Shown one piece after another: positions 5,428 to 12,831 of a stretch of DNA of 23,103 nucleotides (positions are counted from its first letter, which is position 1; each line of letters begins with the position of its first letter). The DNA comes from Megasphaera hominis. GTDB taxonomy: Bacteria > Bacillota > Negativicutes > Veillonellales > Megasphaeraceae. Made by a program: the position numbers and the translations under genes. The notes under the pieces are model-generated. The model had not been told where the DNA came from. It searched no databases and saw only the letters and a list, made by a program, of their open reading frames with translations. The DNA lies in the NCBI RefSeq assembly GCF_014269395.1, contig NZ_JACOGK010000036.1, forward strand, positions 1-23,103, written 5' to 3'.

Positions 5428-8400
5428 CTAAAAGGCTCTGCTGATGGTGGCGCTGTAGGTTAGGCCTTTTTGGATGCCTGTCCAGGCTGTTACTTGGATT
5501 TTGGCGCCCCAGGGGTTTTCTTTTGTGATCTGGCTTTGCCAGCCTAGTTCAAACAGGGCGCTGGATCCTTTGGCTCCGGCTGTCGGGGTTTCCAGGATGC
5601 CGTAGTGGGCTTTGGCGTTGTCTCCGAATTCGTAGTTCCAGGCCAGGCCTGCGTAGTAGGATTTGGACGGGCTGAGGGTTTTGGTCCAGCGGAAGCCTAG
5701 TCTTGCCGTGTAGGCGTTTACGCTGTCCAGGTTGTATTGGCTGTTGCCCAGGCTGCTGTGGAGGGTTACCGTGTCGGAGGCCAGGTGGGTCCAGAGGAAT
5801 TTGGTGTAGATGTCGTAGGTGCTGTTATTTCGTTTTTGGAAGAGTTTGCCGAGGCCCAGGTGGGCGCTGATGTAGGGCGTGTTGGTGTCGTAGCTGGCTT
5901 GGTAGCCCAGAATTTGGGTGTGGAAGTCACTGTCCAGGCGGCCGGCTCTTAGCATGGCTTCGTAGTGGAGGCCGTTTGTTTTGTCGCGTCTTACGAGGAG
6001 GCCTGCGCCGGTGTAGTGCTGGTCACCGTCGGCTCTGGCGCCGTTGTCCAGGTGGGCCGTGTAGTTGCCGTTGCCGTATTCTACGAAGGGCATGATAGTA
6101 TCGGCGTAGGTTTCATGGTAGGTGCGGCGGACGAAGCCGAGGTTGCCGTTGAAGCCTTGGGTGTCGATGTAGGAGCCCGTGTCGGTGCGGAGATCGTGTC
6201 CGCCCAGGACGATGTAGGGTGCGAATTTGGCTTTGACTTCGTTTTGTTCCCACGCTGCGAGGGCGCCGTCGTAGGCGTTGCTGAGGGCGAAGTCAGCTGC
6301 GTTGTTGAGGCGGCTGATGGCCGCAGTGCGTTCTTCAGGGATGAGTTTGGTATCCGGGTGAAGGGCGGGCTGGTCGTTTTCAGGGATGTCGAGGACGATG
6401 GTATAGGGGTCTTGCTGGTGGATGCGTACTTGGTGCAGGACGAAGCCCGTGTCGATGGCTTTGTCGAGGCCTGGCATCATGTGGTAGGTGGCGCCGTCGG
6501 TAGCAAGGCCCTTGGCGTCGTAAATGACGTTGATGTGTTCGCCCGGGCTGAGTTTGGTGGATTGTTGGATGCCCGCTTGGATGGCGGCGTTGCTGACGTC
6601 GGCCGTGTCGGTGACGGTGAGCAGGGTTTCATTGGCGACTGTGTCTTCCGGGACGTAGAAGTTGAGGTTTTGGAAATAGTCCAGGTTTTGTACGGTGTTG
6701 TCTTTGGTGTACATGTTGAGAGTGTTGTCCTGGCTGGCAGTTTGGCTGTAGCCGCCGTAGAGGCTCATCATGGTGCCTAGTTTGCTGCCGTATACGTTGA
6801 CTGTATTGCCTGTTGCTGCGCCGTTCATGGCGTAGCCGCCGGCGATGAGGTTCGGGTCGATGTTAAGGCTGCTGGAATTGGCGGTCGCATCGGTGGTGCC
6901 GGCTGTGCCGCTGTAGAGGTTGAGGGTGTTGCCGCTGGCTTCGCCGGATTGGGAGAAGCCGCCGACGATACTGGTGGTGACGGTACCTTGCTTGAGGGTG
7001 ACCGTGTTGTTGAGGGCGTTGCCGCTTCTGATGGACTCAGGTCCGGCAGATAGGCTTAAAACGGGTGCTGCCAAGAGGATTGCGTCAGGTAAGGCATGAA
7101 GCTGCAGGTCCAGGGAAATGCCGCCGAGGGCTTTGTCTACGGTGCTGTCAGCGTCGATGAGGACTTCATTTCCTTTGGCGTCGCCCATGGTAGATGCTTC
7201 ATACGTCAAGGATTCCGTAATCAGTGAAGAGAGGGTGCTGCCTGTGCCGCCGCCAACGACGAGGCCGGAGTGGCTGTTGGCGAGGTAGACACTATTGCCG
7301 GCAGAGTTGCCGAGGGAAGCGTAGCCGCCTTCTATGGCAGCGATGTCCGAGTGATCCGTTACGGTGACGTAGTTGCCGGAGGCTTCGTTGCCCATGCGGG
7401 TCATGCCACCGGCTACAAAGCCGGGTAGCGTTCCATCTGCCAGGACGTCTGCCTGGGAGGCGATGATGCGGACTGTATTTCCTGTAGCATTTCCTGCTTC
7501 GGCATAGCCGCCGACGGTGAGGGTAAGGTCGCTGTTTGTCGCCTGGAGCGTATTGCCTGTGGCGTCACCGGCGAGGGCCCGGCCGCCTTGGAGACCGATG
7601 ATGACGGGCCGATCTGCTACGTACTCGTCGATGTAGCTAGTTTCCATGGTGATACCACTGACGGTGACGGTATTGCCAGAAGCGCCATAGGTGGATTCTG
7701 CCGGTAAATCATTTTTGGAGAGGCCACCGATGATGGTGTGATAGGTACCACTGCCCGTGTCGGTGAGGGTCAGGGTGTTGCTATTGGCATGGCCGTCTTC
7801 AGCGATACCGGCTGCGACGATGACTTGGTTATCTGCAGCTGCCGTGCTGGCTAAGGCCAGGTCGAGAGTGTTGTTGTCGCTATGGGTGCTGCCCCAGCCG
7901 CCGAGGATGTGCGTGAGCTGGCTGTTCAGGGTGGTGTTTTTTATCTGGACGGTATTGGCGGAGGCTTCACCCGTGTGGGCAATGCCGCCGGCCAGGAGCG
8001 TGCCGGTGAAGTTTGCCGATGCCGGTGAAATAGACCATTTGTATATAGGAGTAACCGGGTAAGGTGTTGCTTCACCTGCTGCCGGGCCGACGCTGACGCC
8101 GTTCAGGGAGAGGAGGTTTCTATCCGCTGTGCCAGCGGCTGCTTCGCCGCCGACGGCCAGGTCAGTGACGATGGCGTCTTGGTCGAGGTAGACTTGGTTG
8201 TCATTGGCACTGCCGGCGCTTACTTCGTAGTACGCCGGATCGGCAATCATTGCACGCAGGACGACGCTGTTAAAGATAGGCGTTGACGACTGTTCGGAGC
8301 TGGCTGTGTAGCCGCCCCAGACGCTGCCGATGGTGGCGTGGTGCAGGGTTACGGTGTTCTCATTGGCTGGGAAGTCCAAGGTCAACTTTGTTTGATCCGG

Positions 8401-11025
8401 ACCTACGCCAAGGTAATATGCTGCATCACTGGCCTCTTGAATTTCGCCGGAGACGGTACCGCCATAGACGGTGTCAGCCTGGCTATTGGTGAGGCTGGCA
8501 TTATTGCCGTTGGCTGCTGCCGTGACGGTGGCGCTCAAGGAATTCAGCTTCAGCTGTTGTTGGACCACATCGTTGCCGTCCGGGTCAAACGGCGTAAGGG
8601 CGGTATTGGCTTCGGCCTTGCCGCCGTAGACGTCGGCTGCATGTACGTTGGTCAGGGTAATGTCGTTGCCAGCGCTGGCGATGCCGGCTGTGTAGGTACC
8701 ATTTCCCTCACTATCGGTCGTAAGCCGCAAGGCACGTTCTCCGTTGCTGTAAGAGTACGCTGTGTCTTGGCTGCCGGCTTTGCCGCCGTAGAGGTTGCCG
8801 GTCTGGATGGAGGGGGCGCCATTGGCGTCGGTTGTGCCAGTGATGGCTACGCGGTTTTGCGAGGCCGTGTCGGGTGCGAGGCCGCCGTAGATGGTGAGCT
8901 GGTCGTTGCTTACGTTGGCGTTTGTGAGTTCTACGCTGTTGGCGGAGGCTTCACCGACAGGGGTGTACCCGCCGATGATGACCTGCGGTGACTGCCATGC
9001 CCGGGCAACACGCAAGACCGGGGCCGTATTAGCCAGGCTGTTTGCATATGTCATAGGCGGATCATAGCTGATGGTGGCGTCTGCCAGGGTAATTTTGTTG
9101 TTGTTGGCGTGGGCTGTGGGTTCCTTTCTTAGCAGCGAATACCAGGTTGTGAGTTCCGTTGTGACTTTACCGCCATAGATGCTGCCGTTGACGGTGGTAC
9201 CCTTGATATGGACTTCATTTCCATCGGCTGCCAGCGTATAGGTGGAAGGGGAAGAGGCCGGAGTTGCAACGGCTACGTTTACGGATCTAAGCAACAATCT
9301 ACCGCCGCCGTCAGTGGAGACTTCGCCACCGGTGATGTCTGCTGCGGCAGTGCCGCCCATGAGTTCGACCGTGTTCGTGTCAGCATGGAGGGTGTTTTCC
9401 GAATTATCGTAGCTGCCATAGGATTGCATCTTGTCTGCTTTACCGCCATAGATATTGCCGGATACGTCCATGTTTTCCAGATGGACGTTGTTGCTATCGG
9501 CGCGATAGGTTTCGATGGTCTTAGGTACAGATGGCTCTTGTGGCTGTTGTGCCGCAGTGGTCATCAGCACTCCATCAACCATGCCAAAACCCGTGTCGAC
9601 TAAGCCGCCGTATACTTCATCATAGACGGTGCCGTTTTTGAGGTCGACGCGATTATCGTTGGCCTGGAGGGTCGGCTTGAGGATTTCTTCATTAGATGCG
9701 TCTGCCAAGATTGCGTTTGCGGACTGGAGCTGATATGACGGGTAGTTATACTGGAATCCGTTCCCTTCTACATGACCGCCATAGACCATGTACATGCTGT
9801 TGTCTGTACCAGTGACTTTGTTGGCATCGGCGGTGATGGTATCCGTGACTTCGAGGCTATAGGCCCGGACGGTGCCACCTGTGGTCCAACCGGCAAAGGA
9901 TTGGGTGAGGGAAACTTCGTTTCCGTTCGCTACGGCATTTCCTGTCGTGCCACCAATGACGGTATAAGCATAGGCCTGGGTCAGGGAAACGGTGTTTTCG
10001 TTTGCGGCTTCGTCCCATGTATCCCCACCGGTGATGGTCTCTGCCCGGAGGCTTTTTTCCGGGGTCAGGCCATTCGTGTTTGCTCCAGCAGATGTGATTT
10101 CCGTACCTGTCAGGGTGACTGTATTGTTATTGGCTGTGGATTCGTAGGTATAGCCACCGTAGACATCACCGAGCTCAACGGACACAGCCGTTTCTTGCGT
10201 AATGGCTACGGTATTTTCATTGGCTGTGCCATTATAGGCATTGCCGCCAGCGACTTCAGAAATATAGGTCGAATCCGGATCGAGGTTCAGGTTGGTGAGA
10301 CTGACTTCGTTCTTGTCGGCGCTGCCTTCGTCATGGATGTAGCCGCCGGCAATAGTGAGGTCTGTGTTTTCATTGATATTTACATCGGTAAGACTGACTG
10401 TATTGTCCTGGGCCAGGTTATTGCCGGCGCCGCCATAGAGAGAGGCGTTAACCGGCTTTACATCTTGAGCAAGCACGGCAGCCGTAAGGACGTTGGACGG
10501 AGCCTCCTTGGCAATAATCAAGGTGGCATCGCGCACGATTACTTCATTGGCTTGGGCAGCAGCGGCTTCTGCATAGCCACCGGCCAAAACGGGACTATCT
10601 GTATCTGCTGTAGGCGCTATCAGCACTTCAGCACCCTTCTCGATGACTACCTTATTACCTAAGACGGGCGTAACGTCTTCTATGGTATAGGCGGCAGCCA
10701 GGCTAGGCGTAGCATAGTTTTTACCTTCCACGACATTGCCACCGGTTACGACGACTTTCGCATCGTCCCCACTCAGGGTAATGATGTTGTATTCGGACTG
10801 TTTGGTGAGTTCTGATACGTGGACGGCGTCGTCGACGATGACGATAGATTCTTCCGGAATCACTTTCACAGATGTGTTTTCAGGGAACTTTGTCTCTGCC
10901 ACAGTATTTGTGTTAGGGTCGACAGTGCCAATCAGGATACTGGCTTGAACTTGGGGTACGCTGAGGGTCATGGTGAATAGGCTGGCTAAGACTAGCATGG
11001 TTAGAGTGTTGTACTGTTTTCTCAT
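5428..11025 (-). CDS. Type V autotransporter with repeat-rich passenger
   Basis: 1865 residues from the ATG at 11025, chosen because GGAG lies 7 nt upstream and a signal peptide follows at once (MRKQYNTLTMLVLASLF, cleavage near VPQVQA). The passenger (about residues 30-1580) holds some 33 degenerate repeats of the form GG-x(n)-G-A-x-x-N-x-V-x-L (VYGG, IYGG, VIGG, VAGG), as expected for a surface beta-helix. The last 270 residues or so, from KFAPYIVLGGHDLRT, alternate polar and aromatic residues and end SATISRAF with a terminal Phe, the mark of an outer-membrane beta-barrel. It is presumably displayed on or released from the surface, probably as an adhesin or matrix protein. No protease motif was noticed. 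It is transcribed alone, from an A/T-rich upstream region. Confidence 0.9.
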   Translation of the reverse strand: MRKQYNTLTMLVLASLFTMTLSVPQVQASILIGTVDPNTNTVAETKFPENTSVKVIPEESIVIVDDAVHVSELTKQSEYNIITLSGDDAKVVVTGGNVVEGKNYATPSLAAAYTIEDVTPVLGNKVVIEKGAEVLIAPTADTDSPVLAGGYAEAAAAQANEVIVRDATLIIAKEAPSNVLTAAVLAQDVKPVNASLYGGAGNNLAQDNTVSLTDVNINENTDLTIAGGYIHDEGSADKNEVSLTNLNLDPDSTYISEVAGGNAYNGTANENTVAITQETAVSVELGDVYGGYTYESTANNNTVTLTGTEITSAGANTNGLTPEKSLRAETITGGDTWDEAANENTVSLTQAYAYTVIGGTTGNAVANGNEVSLTQSFAGWTTGGTVRAYSLEVTDTITADANKVTGTDNSMYMVYGGHVEGNGFQYNYPSYQLQSANAILADASNEEILKPTLQANDNRVDLKNGTVYDEVYGGLVDTGFGMVDGVLMTTAAQQPQEPSVPKTIETYRADSNNVHLENMDVSGNIYGGKADKMQSYGSYDNSENTLHADTNTVELMGGTAAADITGGEVSTDGGGRLLLRSVNVAVATPASSPSTYTLAADGNEVHIKGTTVNGSIYGGKVTTELTTWYSLLRKEPTAHANNNKITLADATISYDPPMTYANSLANTAPVLRVARAWQSPQVIIGGYTPVGEASANSVELTNANVSNDQLTIYGGLAPDTASQNRVAITGTTDANGAPSIQTGNLYGGKAGSQDTAYSYSNGERALRLTTDSEGNGTYTAGIASAGNDITLTNVHAADVYGGKAEANTALTPFDPDGNDVVQQQLKLNSLSATVTAAANGNNASLTNSQADTVYGGTVSGEIQEASDAAYYLGVGPDQTKLTLDFPANENTVTLHHATIGSVWGGYTASSEQSSTPIFNSVVLRAMIADPAYYEVSAGSANDNQVYLDQDAIVTDLAVGGEAAAGTADRNLLSLNGVSVGPAAGEATPYPVTPIYKWSISPASANFTGTLLAGGIAHTGEASANTVQIKNTTLNSQLTHILGGWGSTHSDNNTLDLALASTAAADNQVIVAAGIAEDGHANSNTLTLTDTGSGTYHTIIGGLSKNDLPAESTYGASGNTVTVSGITMETSYIDEYVADRPVIIGLQGGRALAGDATGNTLQATNSDLTLTVGGYAEAGNATGNTVRIIASQADVLADGTLPGFVAGGMTRMGNEASGNYVTVTDHSDIAAIEGGYASLGNSAGNSVYLANSHSGLVVGGGTGSTLSSLITESLTYEASTMGDAKGNEVLIDADSTVDKALGGISLDLQLHALPDAILLAAPVLSLSAGPESIRSGNALNNTVTLKQGTVTTSIVGGFSQSGEASGNTLNLYSGTAGTTDATANSSSLNIDPNLIAGGYAMNGAATGNTVNVYGSKLGTMMSLYGGYSQTASQDNTLNMYTKDNTVQNLDYFQNLNFYVPEDTVANETLLTVTDTADVSNAAIQAGIQQSTKLSPGEHINVIYDAKGLATDGATYHMMPGLDKAIDTGFVLHQVRIHQQDPYTIVLDIPENDQPALHPDTKLIPEERTAAISRLNNAADFALSNAYDGALAAWEQNEVKAKFAPYIVLGGHDLRTDTGSYIDTQGFNGNLGFVRRTYHETYADTIMPFVEYGNGNYTAHLDNGARADGDQHYTGAGLLVRRDKTNGLHYEAMLRAGRLDSDFHTQILGYQASYDTNTPYISAHLGLGKLFQKRNNSTYDIYTKFLWTHLASDTVTLHSSLGNSQYNLDSVNAYTARLGFRWTKTLSPSKSYYAGLAWNYEFGDNAKAHYGILETPTAGAKGSSALFELGWQSQITKENPWGAKIQVTAWTGIQKGLTYSATISRAF

Positions 11026-11048
11026 AGCGATTCTCCTTCCCACTCGTG

Positions 11049-11109
11049 CCAGCGTACCGAAGCTTTCCCTGCCCATACAAGACTTGTATTGCTGTTGGTA
11101 TGTACGCTG
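11049..11109 (-). promoter_or_regulatory. Structured 5' leader of the autotransporter mRNA
   Basis: CAGCGTAC (minus strand 11109-11102) pairs exactly with GTACGCTG (11057-11050) across 44 nt. Between them is ATACAAG-T-CTTGTAT (11089-11075), a near-perfect palindrome. The structure ends about 15 nt before the ribosome site at the autotransporter start. It does not match a riboswitch class known to me. The inner palindrome could instead be a DNA operator. Confidence 0.4.
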
Positions 11110-11117
11110 TACGATTG

Positions 11118-11147
11118 TTAAGCTGACGGTGGATGTAATGAATTCAT
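11118..11147 (-). CDS. Possible 9-codon leader peptide
   Basis: ATG at 11147 after AAGGAG (11163-11158, spacing 10 nt) encodes MNSLHPPSA and stops at 11118, just before the paired stem of the autotransporter leader. Its position suggests a leader ORF whose translation could influence folding downstream. So short an ORF could be chance. Confidence 0.25.
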   Translation of the reverse strand: MNSLHPPSA

Positions 11148-11239
11148 GTTGATAAGACTCCTTGAAGTTAGAATGTTTTAGTATTGATTTGCCATAATAT
11201 ATTAAGCGATTTTATAGTTAAATTACTATTTCTTGGCTT

Positions 11240-11268
11240 ATTATATAATATTCCTTTTTGCTTTTAAA
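11240..11268 (-). promoter_or_regulatory. Candidate promoter of the autotransporter gene
   Basis: On the minus strand TTTAAA (11268-11263), 17-nt spacer, TATAAT (11245-11240). It would give a leader of roughly 210 nt containing the 9-codon ORF and the stem. The surrounding DNA is so A/T-rich that chance matches are likely. Confidence 0.35.
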
Positions 11269-11530
11269 TTATACAAAAGTATATATTTTATATTTTTTAG
11301 TTATTTAATATGATGATTCGTGTTAGTTATTATTCATTGATTTACATTATTTCGGGAGTTTTTATTATTTGTTATATATTATTCGTGAGTATTTTTTGAA
11401 ATTATACTATACTTTGCGTTGCTTTACTTTACGGTATCCTCATCTGCCGTGCATTGCACGATACCCCTTCCGCCACTCATCCATTCTGAGATGAGCCTTT
11501 TTTCCCGATTTTCAGTAATAAAAAAAGCCC
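11269..11530. other. A/T-rich non-coding region with orphan hairpins
   Basis: No gene seen. 11269-11425 is extremely A/T-rich. CGTGCATTGCACG (11448-11460) is a 13-nt palindrome. CTCATC (11476-11481) and GATGAG (11490-11495) form a stem followed by CC and a T6 run, a plus-strand terminator with no gene upstream on that strand. These may be relics of a gene lost when the ISL3-like element arrived. Confidence 0.4.
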
Positions 11531-11616
11531 GTACACCCTTTTTTGTGGTCATGCTGTTTACAGTTTTGTGGTTTCGATGGATACAATTTGTGGTCTACCT
11601 AGACCATGTTTGTGGT
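11531..11616 (-). repeat. Left array of ACCACAAA motifs, 22-bp spacing
   Basis: Read on the minus strand, ACCACAAA begins at 11616, 11594, 11572 and 11549, at intervals of 22, 22 and 23 bp. The best full copy is ACCACAAAACTGTAAACAG (11572-11554). The motifs face outward, away from the transposase remnant, mirroring the array at 12487-12628. Confidence 0.65.
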
Positions 11617-11660
11617 CAAAAGGCCTTGGCACCCATCGCGCGTTGTCGAGGCCTTTTGGA

Positions 11661-12409
11661 TTAGAAGGTATACGTGTCTTTTTTATTTAGATAGTATAAA
11701 ATACGATTTCTAGTCCTCTTGAAATTACGAAATCCATTTGCATTGCTTAATAAACGCTGTACTTGACGATTCTTTGATTCAATAATATGGCTATTGTTGA
11801 TTCGGCTGCCATGTACGATGATAAACGAATTTACGACTTCTTGCGGTCGGGAAGCACATCGATAATGACACCTGTAGCAAAATCCATGAGGAGACAGCAG
11901 TATAGAGAAGCGTAGTCGGAATCTGGCAGATAATGTTCATTAATAGATAAGATTTCAGGCAAGGGGTTGCGTGCAATACATACATATCTGTCAAAAATGC
12001 GGAGAACCATCGCCTTAGATATGTGGTTCCGATTAGCTGCGAGAGTATAAGTGATTTCCGGATGTTTAAGATCTTGTAATATGTTGAGTTTGGTTTTGTG
12101 AGGAATCCCTTCATGTGAGCATGTGAAGGGATTCGGTTCATTGAACGTACTCTGGCAGGTGTTGTAGCGATATCTACGCTGGAGATACAGGATGGTACAG
12201 GCTCTGTTTATGAATGTGGAATGAGTAAGTTTACGGGGATAATATCCATGAATATGTGCCTGTCCGTTGCAATACGGGCAAGCACAGTGAGCGTCAATAA
12301 GACGGATTTTAATGATCATAGAACCGTCGGATTGGTTGAATGTAAGCAATTCTTGAATTTGTTCGGATTCGATGTTCAACATATTTGTGATAAACCGATC
12401 TAGAGGCAT
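11661..12409 (-). pseudogene. ISL3-like transposase, internally deleted and frameshifted
   Basis: The true start is probably ATG 12409 (MPLDRFITNMLNIE), with GGAGGAAA upstream. The first part has CPYCNGQAHIHGYYPRKL, a zinc-binding pair typical of ISL3 transposases, then LSINEHYLPDSDYASLYCCLLMDFATG, where the ISL3 family normally has Asp-Glu (here Asn-Glu). The frame stops after VLPDRKKS at 11831. In another frame the sequence continues with NSHIIESKNRQVQRLLSNA and NFKRTRNRILYYLNKKD, the usual C-terminus of these proteins, to TAA 11663-11661. Roughly 150-200 middle residues are missing compared with intact members, so it cannot be an active transposase. Confidence 0.8.
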
Positions 12410-12486
12410 ATTGTCTTTCCTCCTTTTTGGTAATGAATGGGTGATACTTTCATTCTGAGGAGCAGATTTCTTTTTGCAAAGTACAG

Positions 12487-12628
12487 ACCGCAAAATGTAA
12501 ACAGCCCCACCACAAAGTGTGAACAGTGAAACCACAAGGTGTGACTAGGCTGATCACATAAGATGGACTAGAAAAAGAGACCATAAAAATTAGACTAGGG
12601 GGTAACCACACCACAAAAGTTGGACTAA
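12487..12628 (+). repeat. Right array of ACCACAAA motifs, 22-bp spacing
   Basis: Six copies begin at 12487, 12509, 12531, 12553, 12580 and 12610: ACCGCAAAATGTAAACAG, ACCACAAAGTGTGAACAG, ACCACAAGGTGTGACTAG, ATCACATAAGATGGACTAG, ACCATAAAAATTAGACTAG, ACCACAAAAGTTGGACTAA. The first four are exactly 22 bp apart, then 27 and 30. They face outward from the ISL3-like remnant and probably mark its right end. Confidence 0.7.
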
Positions 12629-12662
12629 TATCCAAGTTTCAAAATCATTAACAATTTCTCCG

Positions 12663-12696
12663 AAAAGCCTCTGAACAAGCCCGTTCAGAGGCTTTT
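12663..12696. terminator. Strong bidirectional terminator hairpin
   Basis: AAAAGCCTCTGAAC (12663-12676), 6-nt loop, GTTCAGAGGCTTTT (12683-12696). No plus-strand gene now lies upstream, so it may once have ended a gene since displaced. It now shields topA from read-through out of the element. Confidence 0.75.
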
Positions 12697-12831
12697 CTCT
12701 ATGCCCATATCACCCTAAAAGGTTGAACGGATACTGATAATAGTGTATCATGATATATTGAATCACTTTATATACTATATATATGAGAAATTACCTGTAT
12801 ATCATTTTGTATAAAAGGCTGGGATACACGT
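12697..12831 (+). promoter_or_regulatory. topA upstream region
   Basis: Non-coding and A/T-rich. TTGAAT (12758-12763) and several TATA-like hexamers (TATACT 12771; TATAAA 12810) are present, but no pair has ideal spacing, so I do not name one promoter. ATCATGAT (12748-12755) is a short palindrome. The topA operon promoter must lie here if the terminator at 12663 works. Confidence 0.35.

Noticed and set aside
11026..11076. 17-residue N-terminal extension of the autotransporter (start at 11076)
   Set aside because: The signal peptide begins directly at ATG 11025, which has GGAG at good spacing; the extension would spoil the signal peptide and overlaps the leader stem.
12487..12628. 22-bp period array as CRISPR or iterons of a plasmid origin
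   Set aside because: The intervals between motif cores are only about 3-4 bp and not spacer-like. No replication initiator gene is present, and a mirrored array exists on the other side of a transposase remnant, which fits element ends better.
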